The notes under the pieces are model-generated. The model saw only the letters and a program-made list of their open reading frames with translations, did no database searches and had not been told where the DNA came from. From the NCBI GenBank assembly GCA_933228895.1, contig OW121850.1:32497773-32561772 (forward strand): DNA of 64,000 nucleotides, given 5' to 3'. This DNA comes from Platycnemis pennipes (taxonomy: Eukaryota; Arthropoda; Insecta; Odonata; Platycnemididae). A program made the translations under genes and the position numbers. Below, piece after piece: positions 1 to 11,859 of the stretch (its first letter is position 1; the number at the start of each line of letters is the position of its first letter).

Positions 1-2717
1 ATCTTTTCGGAGATACGGAGATAATTTAATCACCACCTAATTAAAACGAATGCAGAGTATTCACTTCTACTAAGCTTTGCTTTCACTACAACTCTCTCAA
101 TCAAACATAACAGCAGGGAATGGGTAAAAATGATGCAAGTTAAGGGTTTTGACGAACAGAATACATATATTTTGTTGTGCCTCAATATTAAGCTATTTTC
201 GATAATTTGTTTTCTTCCTGTGTGCATAATTCAAGTAAAGTAGAAACTAAAGTTTTCCTAGATGAATAAAGTCTAATGTGACGTGTAAATCAGGTAGATG
301 CATATTGTAACGCAGAGAAAATGAAAGATTTGAGTAGATTTTCTCAATGAACAACCAAAAGCTCCGCGGTGTCCAAAATGTACGGATATGCATATTGTAA
401 CGCAGGGAAAATGAAAGATTTGAATAGATTTTCTCGATGAACAACCAAAAGCTCCGTGGTGTCCAAAATGTACCTTTCTGCATGAACCTCCTAGGAGGGT
501 CAAAGGCTTGGACTGCTGGGGCGAAGGGGCAAATAAACGGAAAAAAGTCCGGAATAGTGTCCCTCTGGAACGTAAAATAATGTTTCGTCGGAAAAATACA
601 GTAATTTTAAGGCTTTGAGGGTGTGAATGAGAAGTTTACTTTTGAGAGGAGAAACCTTGAACGCGATTTCGCATGCACTTTAAGACCTTAATATTTCTAT
701 ATACCCATGATTTTATACGTGTAGAGATCGATAGCAATGTACACATTAAAAATAGGTGAATAGGAAGCGTTATGTTCCTTATGGCTTGAAAGAACTTACT
801 CGCGTCTCGTCATTTCCAGCTCCCGGCAAGTGTCTCAAGCTCCGGACGCGCGTACGAAAAATGAAATGTAATTTTTGGCACCGCAAACGAATTTTCAATT
901 TTTTTTCAGATCGTCCTTTAAAAAACATCAACAATTGATTTAATATGCGTCACTTGACAGGCACTTAACATGCCAGATATTTACTACTTAAAATGAATTT
1001 TTGCGTGAAAATAGCGTCCGCCATTTTGTTACGTAATATCACCTACATTTACGAAAAAACTCCCAAAGTCAAGCACAGTAAAGTAAAAGTGTGGTTTTAA
1101 CAGACCTACTAGTTTTTTATCCCACCAAATTCCTCCCACAGCGTCACCCTCAACTTAAATCGGAAGATTTTCGTAGAAAACTGAAATCGGGTGTAATTTT
1201 GGACTTTTGGCTATGTTTGAGCCTGCATCTCGGTAACGGCGACAGAACATAACCAATGAAATGCCATTCCATAGTTGCCAATCAATTATGAGTATTTGTA
1301 CCAAGTTTCTCCAAAAAAGTCATTTGGAATTTTGTAAATATTTTTCGATTTCAGCCTACTGTGCATCGGTTCAAATTTTCCTTCCTCTCCTTTCTATTAA
1401 CAAAAACCACACAAAATCATGACAATGCGTGCATGAGCCTTGAACTTATTTCAGTAAAACAAGGAAACAAATTTAGAAAAATTTCAGAAGGATAAATTAT
1501 AAATCATGTTTAAGAATTAATAACTTTCTGAAATATGTATGTATTCACAAAATTTTTAAAATAAAATATTTTTTTCTTCCCTTTTTTATTTTACCCGGGA
1601 GTTAAGGATTGCAATCCCGGAGTCCCGGACGTACACCTTTTCGCTAACAGGCAGCGCTAATAAGTAAATTTTCTTGGACATGAAATGCAACACGTTAGAC
1701 GTCTCAGTTCATCGACTAATACATTTTATTGGAATAAGTAATTTGTCATCATTTGTAATACATAAGAAAAACAGAAATGAGCTTACGGTGCTCGTGTTAA
1801 AGACATAGCGATCGCCAGCATTAAACAAGATGGACTAAATTCCAGAAAATGTCTAACTTTTGATGATGATCCCATAATCCCGGGATTGAAAAATCTCTCT
1901 GGGATTGCAATCCTTACTGGGAGGCTAGGTTGGGGGGCCGCGGTCCCTCCCTACCCCAATGTATGGGCGCTCTCGTATACAAAACCAATGACAGAACACT
2001 AGAATGTGTAGCTTGCTATTGCTAATCTGTAACTTTGACTGTAGAATAAACGATTTTTTACAGTCCACTAACAAGTAAACAATATACTTTAGACGGGGGA
2101 TGGGGTTTCTTATCGTTCAGGTTACTATATGTCACTGAGTAGCGAATGTTCGCGGTAAAGGGATGGAAGGTGAGTCACAGCGCCCGCGCTTCTCGCTCTA
2201 TCGTCCCCATCACCCCAAAACCCTCGATGATCACAACAGCAATGCTAACGCCATACCTCTCTATTGCATACTGACACACGCTCTACCTTCATTTGTTTTT
2301 TTTCACTTTTTAAACAACATTTTGTATTCTTTTTGGCATTTAAATTATTTCATACTTTAAATTTTTATTTTCAATTAATTTATTTTGGCCCGGGCCCCCT
2401 GATGGCCCGGGCCCCTGGGCATTTGCCCCCCCTTGTCGCCGGCCCTGCCAGCAACAGCAAAGTATCACTGACTAGAATCCTGACGCGAGACCCTACTAAA
2501 ATGATCGAGCAGTTAGGAATATTTGTAATTTGTTGAGAATTGGAAAAATAAATTATTTAAGCACTTCTAACATATGTTTAGCATTAATAGATTTCTCTTT
2601 ATTTCCTGTGCAAAAGGCAAAAATTTTAAATTAAAAAAAGATATTTCTAATGGAGCATTGCAACATTAGAACTTATAATGAAGCTATTCCTCATTTAAAT
2701 AGGAAAATTCAATGACG
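1..2717. other. Left-flank non-coding DNA
   Basis: No convincing gene is visible here apart from the tandem duplication at 298-473. The open frames are short, lack splice context and have low-complexity composition. A short GC-rich patch near 2386-2450 (alternating GGCCC and CCCGGG words) looks like a fragment of a dispersed repeat, but I cannot assign it. Confidence 0.5.
298..473. repeat. Two-copy 90-bp tandem duplication
   Basis: The sequence starting ATGCATATTGTAACGCAG at 298 recurs at 388 with only a few substitutions. This gives two adjacent units with a 90-bp period, the second ending around 473. Two overlapping short ORFs across it are by-products of the repeat. There are only two units and no spacers, so it is not a CRISPR array. 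Confidence 0.85.
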
Positions 2718-2720
2718 TAA

Positions 2721-3444
2721 AGGCCGTTTCACACGGTCATTGATACTGCGCAGGCTCCTTCGAGAACACTTGCGCAAGATATATTGCACCGTGTAAAGCG
2801 ACGACTTGCGAGGACAGGCAGCGCCACTGCGCAAACGCTTGCGAGCAAATTAGAACATGATCTAATCTGATACATGTGTTCGCGCAAGTTTGAAGTTAAT
2901 TTCTCTCACTAGATGGTACAGATGTATTGGCAACGAAATACCACGGAATTCTAGCAATTAAATAGGTTGTTGATGATTGAGTTGGGTGTTTTTGTTTTCA
3001 CTCAACTCCTTAGGTAGTGAATAAAGTGCAATAATTATATGCTGGGCGATTAAGCACGTGGAAGCTTAAATTTCATGCTTAAAGGAAGAACCTGTTACCT
3101 TGGCCCATATCCGTTCGTTCGTGGTGCAAATATTGGGCTAAGTATACGGGACGAGGGTCCCCACTATTATGGCTTAAAACTTATTTTAAAGTGGTGGTAA
3201 TTTATCGCATCTTTCACGTCCAATTAATTGCTACTGCATAGATCTTGACGTTATGCAATATATTGACAGTATTACCGCTACTGAATGGTATATCGTCACT
3301 GACATAATGCACCGACGATTGCTCCGTGTAAAGCTGTCAAGCAAGCGTCCTCGCAATTCTCTACGTCACGGACTTTCGCATGACGACTGCTCAAACGCAA
3401 TCAACATCAACTTGCGCAGTTTCAATTACCGAGTAAAACGGCCT
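2721..3444. mobile_element. PIF/Harbinger-type MITE with TAA target duplication
   Basis: The ends form imperfect terminal inverted repeats of about 34 bp. The left end begins AGGCCGTTTCACACGGTC, and the right end, read on the minus strand, begins AGGCCGTTTTACTCGGTA. Both arms continue into matching ACTGCGCA words. The element is flanked on both sides by TAA (2718-2720 and 3445-3447), the three-base target duplication typical of PIF/Harbinger transposons. At 724 bp with no transposase frame it is non-autonomous. The superfamily assignment rests on the TSD and TIR architecture, not on protein. Confidence 0.75.
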
Positions 3445-3482
3445 TAAAAGTCGGTATTCAAATAAAGTAATTGACCATTGAC

Positions 3483-4170
3483 CATTGAGGCAAGAATAAG
3501 GAAAGGAGTGAGACAAGGCTATGCACTGTCTCCAGTAATTTTTAATGTTTACATCTAGATAGCCATAATGAAATCAAAGAGAAATCTTCTGGGGTGAATA
3601 TCCACGGAGAAAAAAATAGCATGCTGAGATTCGCTGATGACATAGCACATAGCAGAGACAGAGAGGGATCTGAATCAGATGCTGATAACCATGGAAAGTA
3701 CAATGGCCAGATATCAGCTAAAGATCAATAAGAAGAAGACTAAGATACTGGTGTGCAGCAAGAGATAAAGAGCCCAAAACCAACGTTATACTAGGAAAAC
3801 AAAAGCTGGAAGAGGTGAAAGAGTTCTGTTACCTTGGAAGCCGAGTAACCAACGACGGACGAAGCAAGAAAGAAATAGTCAGTAGAATAGCCCAGGCGAA
3901 AGGGCAGTCTTCTGAATACCCTGAGAAGAAGACGGAACAACTTAAATCGGCCACATCATGAGACATGATGGCCTGATGAAGACAATCGCTGAGGGACAAG
4001 TGGAAGGGAAGAATGGCAAAGGAAGGCCTCGTGCAAGATATATGGAACAAGTGATAAAGGATGTGAAAGAGAAGAATTACGTATATATGAAGAGATTAGC
4101 CGATAGAAGAACTCAGTGGAGAGCTGCGTCACACCAATCTGAGGATTGATGACTCATGATGATGATGACC
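3483..4170 (+). pseudogene. Decayed non-LTR retrotransposon (LINE), RT plus 3' end
   Basis: Interrupted reading frames give the reverse-transcriptase words RKGVRQGYALSPVIFNVY and RFADDIA, the latter corresponding to the catalytic FADD box. They are followed by a post-RT region with IGHIMRHDGLMKTI and RRTQWRAASHQ. This arrangement is characteristic of endonuclease-RT LINEs of the RTE/Proto2 type. The copy has stops and frameshifts. It also has an internal deletion near 3930-3945 that joins the LGSRVTNDGRSKKE region directly to the C-terminal region. It ends in a TGATGATGATG-like tail, as do the related copies near 15.7 and 53.9 kb. It is a dead element. Confidence 0.85.
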
Positions 4171-6870
4171 ATAAACATGTCGCATGTTTAGAAATCAATA
4201 AAAATATGAATAATTTATTTTCAAATCACTAAAATCCCTTGCAATAGTTAATATTTTGGTCAATTTTGCTCGTAATGTTTTATAAATGTTACCTTATTAC
4301 TATTTGTTCCTTTGATGCGACAAAATAAATAGGAATTGAACATTTTAGCAAATTATATATTCTTTTTTATATCGAAATTAAACCACCTGGTCGTTATACA
4401 TTAAATTTTGTTTAAATCTTGGCGTGTGGCGAGAAAAGAGGGATTGGGCGGGTTGGGAGGGTTTAGGGCGATCTGGTGGCGGGTTGAGGGTCGAAAAATC
4501 TGGAACCACTGTTAGTGGGTTTGACGGTAATATTAATAAATTAAAAAGTGAGGTTATTTTCACTTCGCAGCAACTAGTCAAGTTTGTTACGACAGAACAC
4601 GCATTGTTCATATTCGTGTTTTACATTCAAGGCGTGCCAAATGCATATTTAAATAAGACAATTTTCCGATACTGGAATCGGAAAGGATTGCTGTATTTAA
4701 GTATCAACCAAATATGCCGAAGGTGCTATGACTATTTGCAATATTTACAAAATAACGTTGAAAAATGGTTACTACTGAGCGACGAATAAAACTCATAAGC
4801 AATGACGACACATCAATTTATTGCCATCCACAACTGAATGGTGGTACTTAAAATCATACATAAAATGCAAGTGAAATACAGAACGAAAACATGATCAGCA
4901 ATGATATCATTCAATTACTTTTGGAAATTTTGATATAAATTTGAAAATTATCGCCAAATCACACAAAACTAATGGTAAATAAATATAAAAAACAATATAT
5001 AATATCTTCGAATAGAAGAACGACATCTTCATTTTACTTTCAACTAAGATATTCTAAAGGCAGAAGGAACGACCATATTTCCACCTGACAAAGAAATAAA
5101 GGAACTTAGAATTTACATTGGCTTCATTTAAAGTGATTCAAAGGATAAAATGACTTACAAACCGAGGCCTGTGAGAATTATCAAATAAATAAATACATCA
5201 ACATAATGAAATCCGCTAATTTATTGCGAAATATGGTGACTGCATATTATCGCTGATAGCGCTGATACACTGAGTCCGTTTTTCTTAAGATGTAAATGCT
5301 GTTTAATTAGCCTCAATTCCTGATTGCTTATAATATTATTTGCGGTACACGCTCATTATGAAGAGATTGGAGGTGATGCTTACTCATTTAACCCCTTCGC
5401 GTATTTTACAAATTTATTCAAATTTAATTTTTTTTTCATCCCTGGTATTTATCAAGAGTTTTTTGACAGAAAAGAAATTACATTAAAAATCAGGTCATGG
5501 TTTTTAACAGCAGACATTAAAGTTAGGAATTTTATGTGTTCAGGAAACGAATGGCCATATGCCCTGTCGTATGCATTAAATATAAATACATAAGTCAATA
5601 TGTTACAAAGCAAGAGAAATATTTCTATTTGGAATTAAATAATGAATTAAAAATGGAAAACACCTGATTTACTTGTTCATCACTTAACGATGGGTAAACT
5701 GCAGAGGAAAGGCGTTATTTGAGTTCCATTTAAGCATTCCAGATGATACCTATATGTGAGATCTCAGCGGGTAAGTATTGAAAACATGCGACAGCCTCAT
5801 TTTTACAAGTCGTAGTTCTACGAGAAAGAGGAAAATAATACTGAAATATTACATGGAATGCATTGGCATTCTGTTAATGGGGGGTTAGAACAGCCTTCTG
5901 CAATTTCAGTTATTAATGAGCCCAAATCATCCAGATAGCTCAATCCATTCTTATCCACACCCAGATTACCACAATTCTCCAAATGCTGCTAAATCTCTTT
6001 CCACAATATACGATTTTTCTAAAGAACAACGCCTGGCTCAATATTAGAGTTTTCATAATCCTTTACATATTTGATGTATACCCTGAGAGATCCCCCTCAT
6101 TAACTCCTTCTTCTCCTTTGTAATACAAGTCCTTCGCCTGCAAAGCATTCGTTCATGATATATCCTAGACTTGTTCTACCTACTCTAGTTCATGCCCACT
6201 AACATTGATTTTTACTTCTCGGGAATCTCATTACTTTCCTCTTTCTGTTTATTTACTCTTCACCCAATATATTTTACACTACACTTCTAGCGCCATAATG
6301 GGATCGTTTACCACATTTTTATTGCCGAATCTTATAGTTTGTAAAATAAAAAGACCCGTATTTTTCCGTGTTTTGATCCGTCAAACAGCTCTTGAATTAT
6401 AAACGGCGTGATGTTTTTAACCTTTCGGAAAAGTGGGCATGCATGCGACTTTGATCGTTAACCACTTCGTCCAATCACAACTGAGCCCGCGAAGCTACTT
6501 CGCCTTATCGCAATGGAGGACACACAGCTGACTCTACCAATGGAAGCGGTTGCGACAGGATCTGTGCGAGCTGACCTTCCGAACCCCTCTACTCCCTTCC
6601 CCTAAAAGCAGTCATGAACGGGAGGTAAATGACGTCAATTATCTCAAAGCAGCTTCTTCGGTGGGCGTAACCTTTTCATTATTTTAATTTTTGAATTATG
6701 AGAGAATGGCTTTGGTTAGAAAATTAATTTTTTCACTAAAATTCATTTTTCGTTTCCTTCGAACGATTTCGTGTACAAAATTGCGATTTCGGTTCCGAGT
6801 AAAAACCCCCATTATTGTCTACAACTTTTTCACTGAAGGACGGAAGTAACGGCAATTATATGCTGATTAA
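4171..6870. other. Intergenic AT-rich DNA
   Basis: Nothing here could be supported as a gene. A 121-codon frame at 4424-4789 shows no recognisable domain and no convincing splice sites. The stretch is probably decayed repeat sequence. Confidence 0.4.
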
Positions 6871-6879
6871 ATTTATTTA

Positions 6880-7165
6880 ATCAGCTCTCCCCCAGCCTTA
6901 ATTTCCTCTCAATGCCCGCATAACTTCCGAGTATACTTTAAAAAGAAAAGGTGTTCATGGACCTTTCCTCACTCCCTGGTCAGATGCTGCCCATTCTGTT
7001 TTCCCAACTGCTGCACTTAACCACGCAATCTGGCTGCGGTAAGACTTTCCCGTAAGACGAGTATTCTTCCAATCCGCCCCTAATGTTTTCAATATATTCA
7101 CTAACTTCGCAATATCTACCTTATGAAATACTTCGAGACATCCATATTTAATATTTCTAACCCTG
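6880..7165 (-). pseudogene. LINE reverse-transcriptase fragment
   Basis: On the minus strand the sequence reads FDKVDIAKLVNILKTLGADW (RT motif A region) and then a YRSQIAWLS segment. This is followed by SDQGVRKG and FLFKVYSEVM, which correspond to the GVRQGCPLSPLLFNLYSE block of LINE RTs. Frame breaks occur between the blocks. The fragment is oriented opposite to the two plus-strand LINE remnants nearby and is a separate insertion. It stops abruptly at about 6880. Confidence 0.75.
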
Positions 7166-9105
7166 CACCGTACACGTTCTCATATCTCTTATGAACCCAA
7201 CATAATTATTCCCTACGTGTTCTTTTGTCCAAGTCACTTCTTATTATTTGATTAAACTGTAATAATACATTTTTCCACGTGAAAATTATAAGTCCGGGTT
7301 TCGCATTCTTTCACTTTTGGATTATTGGAGATATGAATTGAAACTGAGTCACAAAATCTTCATGTGACACCCTTTCTCCGGAGAGGTATCCTATAAATTT
7401 TCCCAGAAAAAAATCTATTTCCAGTTTTCCCTAAATCCTTCTGGAAATCGGGGGGATATTATTTAGACCGATAACCTTTCTCTTCTGCATTTTGCATTCA
7501 TTGCTTTCTATCTTGCAACCTAATGTCTTCGGATGAAAAGATTACATTTGTTTTTTTGATAAAATCAATGGTTCACAAACAATTCATGAGATAGACTGGT
7601 ATAAAATGTTTTTGCAACATTTAACATGAAAATTCTCATGGATGGATATATTGTCTAAATGCGCTTAGGGTTATCTAGAATACCCGCGAGTGGATATGCT
7701 TAACATAGTCAATATCAATTTTAGATACAAGCGCCCTCTTCATTTTAGAATGACAATGCCTATGTAAGAAAATTCTGATCCAAATTTCACAATCACCGAA
7801 ATCAAAAGGCTTATCTTCAACATTAATAATACGTCATTTATTAAATAAACGAGTAAATTATGACTTTTAAGCTGGTGAAGCTTATGACGACAGAGTTCTA
7901 TCACCCTAAGCCACTAAACCGATAATTCTATACGTCGCCGAGCCTGTGATTCGGGTAAGAGCGAATAACGCTGGGTAAGATTAGGTCCTAGACCTCTTTC
8001 AAACTCACTTAAGAGAGGGAAAATTAACACGGTGAAAGAAACTAGATAAACTTAAATATCAGACAAAACTTAGCTCCTCCTTTTCGCTATCATATCTTTC
8101 CAACTTTGTTATCTTAGGAGAGTCAGCGAAGCGGGAAATGGTGATGACAAGGAGTCAGAGCCCAGAAAGGGATTCAAAGACGGGCTCGGAGGTTAAATGG
8201 AGGCCGGCCAGACAGTAGCGGTAATCACCGAAGAGCCCATCCTAAAACAAAGACTGTTAGCAGAGAGCGCCGTTTCTGAGCCTATCTATTCGGTAACCGC
8301 TCAGAACACTTGTATTTTGTGCCCGGTAAAGATAAACAAGGAAAATGACATATTGGAGTTAGGGGAATTTCGCTTTCTTCCTTTTCTCTGCACTCCCATG
8401 GCTGCCAACTAAACGCTAATGAGATGTGATGACCTCAAGATAGAGAATTTTGTGTTATCTCCAACTTAAGACAACTTAACTCCAGACAATGCTACATCTC
8501 GTTAGCTCAATGTGACTAGTTCTTCCTTCCCTGTTACTAGGCCAACTTTCAACTTCCTTTATCTCGTTCATTCCAACTTTACTTCCTTCGTTCTTTGTGA
8601 TTCTGGTAGATGCAGGCTACCCATGGCATCTAGACGTAAGTTGATATCAGACGAAATAGGGAAAATTATTTTTGACGCTGATTCACGTTGGTGTAGCGAA
8701 ACTTTCGCTGCGAAAGTCACGGCAATTAATGATAAGAGGGAGAAGGAGGGCTTTCATCAGCGAGAATATTAGTCAGCATGTCATGGAAAACGCCGTAACC
8801 AAAGAGAACAAAACATATGCTTTGCCTTACACAGGTGATTTAAGAATTTTCACTCTTCGAGCGGCTCTTACTAACATGAGGGAAACTAATCCTGTGGTTT
8901 GATTAGTTTTAAAATTAGATTTTGTATAAAATTAACATCACCCTGACATTAAAGCTGCTTCGCCTCGGAGAGCCTTGATTGTTTCTCGGGCGACAAGATC
9001 AATCGTGAAAAAATCAAGGATGACAGGAACAAAAAATGGAATATTAGGAAACCGCGGGAAGATTTCAAGAAGACTGCAATGGCAACAATACCGATGAACG
9101 CGAGA
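7166..9105. other. Intergenic DNA, no supported gene
   Basis: There are small open frames at 8197-8412 and 8512-8902, but no recognisable domain or splice structure. Part of the 8600-9100 stretch may be the 5' part of the LINE that begins to be recognisable at about 9110, but I could not show this. Confidence 0.4.
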
Positions 9106-9109
9106 GCCG

Positions 9110-10260
9110 AGAGAGAGCATCCTACGTTGAGTCTGTTTCCAAAATACTTCCACAGATACTCGGTGGAAGAATTGAAGAAACTCTGTCAATCATCCCGTTT
9201 GGTAAGGACAGGGTAACAATAGAAGTAATTTTGTGTCAACGAATGCTAGCAGGAAAAATGATTCATGTGAACAAAACATTGTATATGACATTCTTGGATT
9301 TGGAAGCTTTCGATGGCGTCGAATGGTGTAAAATCTTCAGAGTACTGGAAAAACGGAATGGATTTTTAATTTATGGAATTCAATTTAAATGAACATTTTA
9401 GGAGAATTCTGTATCAGTTTTACAAGGATCATGCTGCAACACCAAGCATGGACGATGAATGGAGCACAGAAGCAAAATATGACAAATGAGTCAGTGAAGG
9501 ATAGCTACAATGTCACCCGCTCACATCAACAAATGCTTGGAGGAAACGAAAAAAGAAGCACAATAAAAAGTACTCCAAGAAATCAAAGCAAATGGTGAAT
9601 AAATTAACGTGATACGTTTCGAAATACAATGCTGCGACAGTGGCAGAGATCCGAGAAGAACAACAGTCCTCCCTCAATGGAATCGAGAAAGGGTTCCAAG
9701 GATGTAATATAAAATCAATAAGAAGAAAACTAATACAGGTATGTGGAAGAGAGAAAACAAATAAAGATGTGCTCAGAGACAGCTTCTATACTTAAAGAAG
9801 AAACTTCTGGAGAAAAGGCAGCAATGTTCGAGTAAACAGCGGCAATATACGGAGTGGGAGGGAGGAAAAATTGACCAGAAATGACTTGAAGACTTCGAAA
9901 CCAAGTTGCTGGAGAAGGAGGCTGACGATCTACGGACAAACGGAAAGGGTGATGAATGAGAGGGTACTTAAGTAGAAGAACTGAAGAAGAAAGGACTCTA
10001 ATGAACCGCACAGGGAAAAGAACACGATAGATTAGGCGTATCTTGAGACAAAACGAATTTGTAAATAACATAGTTAATGGAGGGGAATTTCGAAGAAAAA
10101 TCTCCAGATGAAGACCACGGGACAAATATTTATGAGATACCAAAGAGAATGTTGATAAATACAATTAAAGGGAAGTAGAAGAATTGGCATGGAATAGGGA
10201 AGAATGGTGAACAACTGCCAAAATATCTTAGGATTGATATATTGATGGTGATGATACAAA
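9110..10260 (+). pseudogene. Older LINE copy spanning RT to C-terminus
   Basis: Order and content match an endonuclease-RT LINE. First comes a VSKILPQILGGRIEETL stretch (the NYRPI/SK...RIE region), then QRMLAGKMIHVNKTLY, then FLDLEAFDGVEW (motif A, normally DLEKAFD). MNGAQ, an INIRRKLIQVCGRE stretch and a C-terminal RILRQNEFVNNI region follow, and it ends near ELAWNREEW. Stops and frameshifts are frequent, so this is older than the copies at 3.5 and 53.4 kb. It probably belongs to the same broad RTE/Proto2-like group. Confidence 0.75.
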
Positions 10261-10684
10261 AGATTAATGAGGATACACATGGATCCTTAACAACATTTAA
10301 ATTCACCCTACCCCGTGATGGCAGCGAAATTATCATAAGGAGTTTTATGATTCCAAAGCAGCTGTAGAATATACCTACGGCGTTCTATTTACGTTTACCA
10401 AAATTGCCACGGTAAGCTATTGGAGTTGTGTCTAGAAGATACAGAGCCTTTCCGAAGTGACTTCCACGAGATGTAATAGAGAAATGAAAGAGAACAATGC
10501 GCTTACTCTTAGATTACCTAATATCGTTTATTATGACGCAATTTGCATAAAATTGTTGCTCGTGTTGAAAAAGATCATCTAAACCATCGTGGAAGTGTAT
10601 AATGTGGTTAAACACGTGTCAAAGCTGCATGCATTGTGTAGCGCCATTCCTTTTAAGAAATTGAAGTAGTAGTAATAGTCTTGG

Positions 10685-10915
10685 GTTTTAGGTGTTCCAA
10701 CGCCTAAGGTTATATCGTACCACCTAACCTGGTACCCTACTCCTAAGAAAAACAACATCCATGCGAGATTCGATCCCACGACCTTTGGGTTACCAGCCGG
10801 GCTACGGCGACCGGGTTTAATAAATTGAACTAAGGGATAAAAGCCATCCGTACCCGAGGCGGGATAAGAAATCACATTAAGGTCGCCAGGCAGGCTCGAT
10901 TCCTACTGGATTGCC
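10685..10915 (-). mobile_element. tRNA-derived SINE (minus strand)
   Basis: On the minus strand there is an A-box-like TAGCCCGGCTGG (about 10793-10804) followed by a B-box-like GGGATCGAATCTC (about 10765-10777). Their spacing and the surrounding GTAACCCAAAGGTCGTGGG resemble a tRNA pol III promoter. The region is degenerate, does not fold cleanly as a functional tRNA, and continues into a non-tRNA body. The ends are approximate. Confidence 0.55.
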
Positions 10916-11859
10916 GAGGCTAATAATAATGTTAAAAGTAATCCACTACGATAGATAATTTGACAAATAGGCTTAGGAATATCGCTTTATCATTTACAAA
11001 CATTCTAAATTTAGTGCTGACTATATGCTAATGTCATTATAATGATCGATAGTGTGAAGCCACGGGCACTTCCTTACGTGCTCTTAAAGTCACATAGCAA
11101 TCAACAACTAGTTCCGAATAAATACCAGAAAGACACCAGCATAGAATTTCTATAGCAAAAATATAGTTAACTTTATCAATTCTTGGTCTTCGAAACCCAA
11201 ATTCATATATATAGCACGCTAGGATAATATATTAGTGGACGTTGCTTATTAGGATTTGGTGTTTTCCTGGCGATCAATGCTCGAGAAGGGATTCGGCGTC
11301 TGCCGACGCTTCGACGGCTGACACTCGTCGAAACTTCGGCAGTCGCCGAGTACCTCACCCGGTGGAGAACACGAAAAGAGTTATCAACGGACATTTCATA
11401 GTTGATAAACTGACTATTCTTTCAAGGATAGTTTCCTACGTACAACTATTAATGAGTTTTCTTTCATAGAGAGTCTTGTCGGGGTGGTCTCGCTTTGTTT
11501 AATCAAAAATTGGTCTGTTTCTAATGTTCGTCCACGAGCTCGTATAAAAACGAGAAGAGATGAGACTCGAATCTTAAAGTAAATCTACAGAAAAAGGTAG
11601 TATTTCTCTCGTGATTTTTAAGAGCAATCTTTGAAAGTAATATTGATCGTGCTATTTAGCGTCAAACCTGAGGCCGGTATACATTACACTGAATTTAACA
11701 TCAGTTCGCAATCGACTAGGTCAATTATGAGGAGGTCAGCTTTATGGTAAATTAGACCAACTAATATATAGTAACAAAGTTTAACTAATACATACTGTTA
11801 AGTAAGCACATACCTAAATCTGGTGTTCTCTTGATTCCCTCGTTCACCACGCAATGGAG
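10916..11859. other. Downstream flank and probable 3' UTR of gene 1
   Basis: This lies just 3' of the gene 1 stop codon, so its right portion should be transcribed as 3' UTR. I could not fix a polyadenylation site: an ATTAAA reading minus occurs near 11500 and an AATAAA near 10527. A Penelope-like scrap is embedded at about 11280-11350: CTCGTCGAAACTTCGGCAG beside two inverted TCTGCCGACG-like words. Confidence 0.4.

Noticed and set aside
298..473. CRISPR-like direct repeat
   Set aside because: Only two adjacent units with no spacers, in a eukaryotic context; it is a tandem duplication.
4424..4789. 121-codon frame as a small gene
   Set aside because: No recognisable domain, Gly/Arg-rich low-complexity start, no splice or poly(A) context.
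8197..8902. Short overlapping frames as genes
   Set aside because: No domain or splice support; they adjoin a decayed LINE and are probably chance frames.
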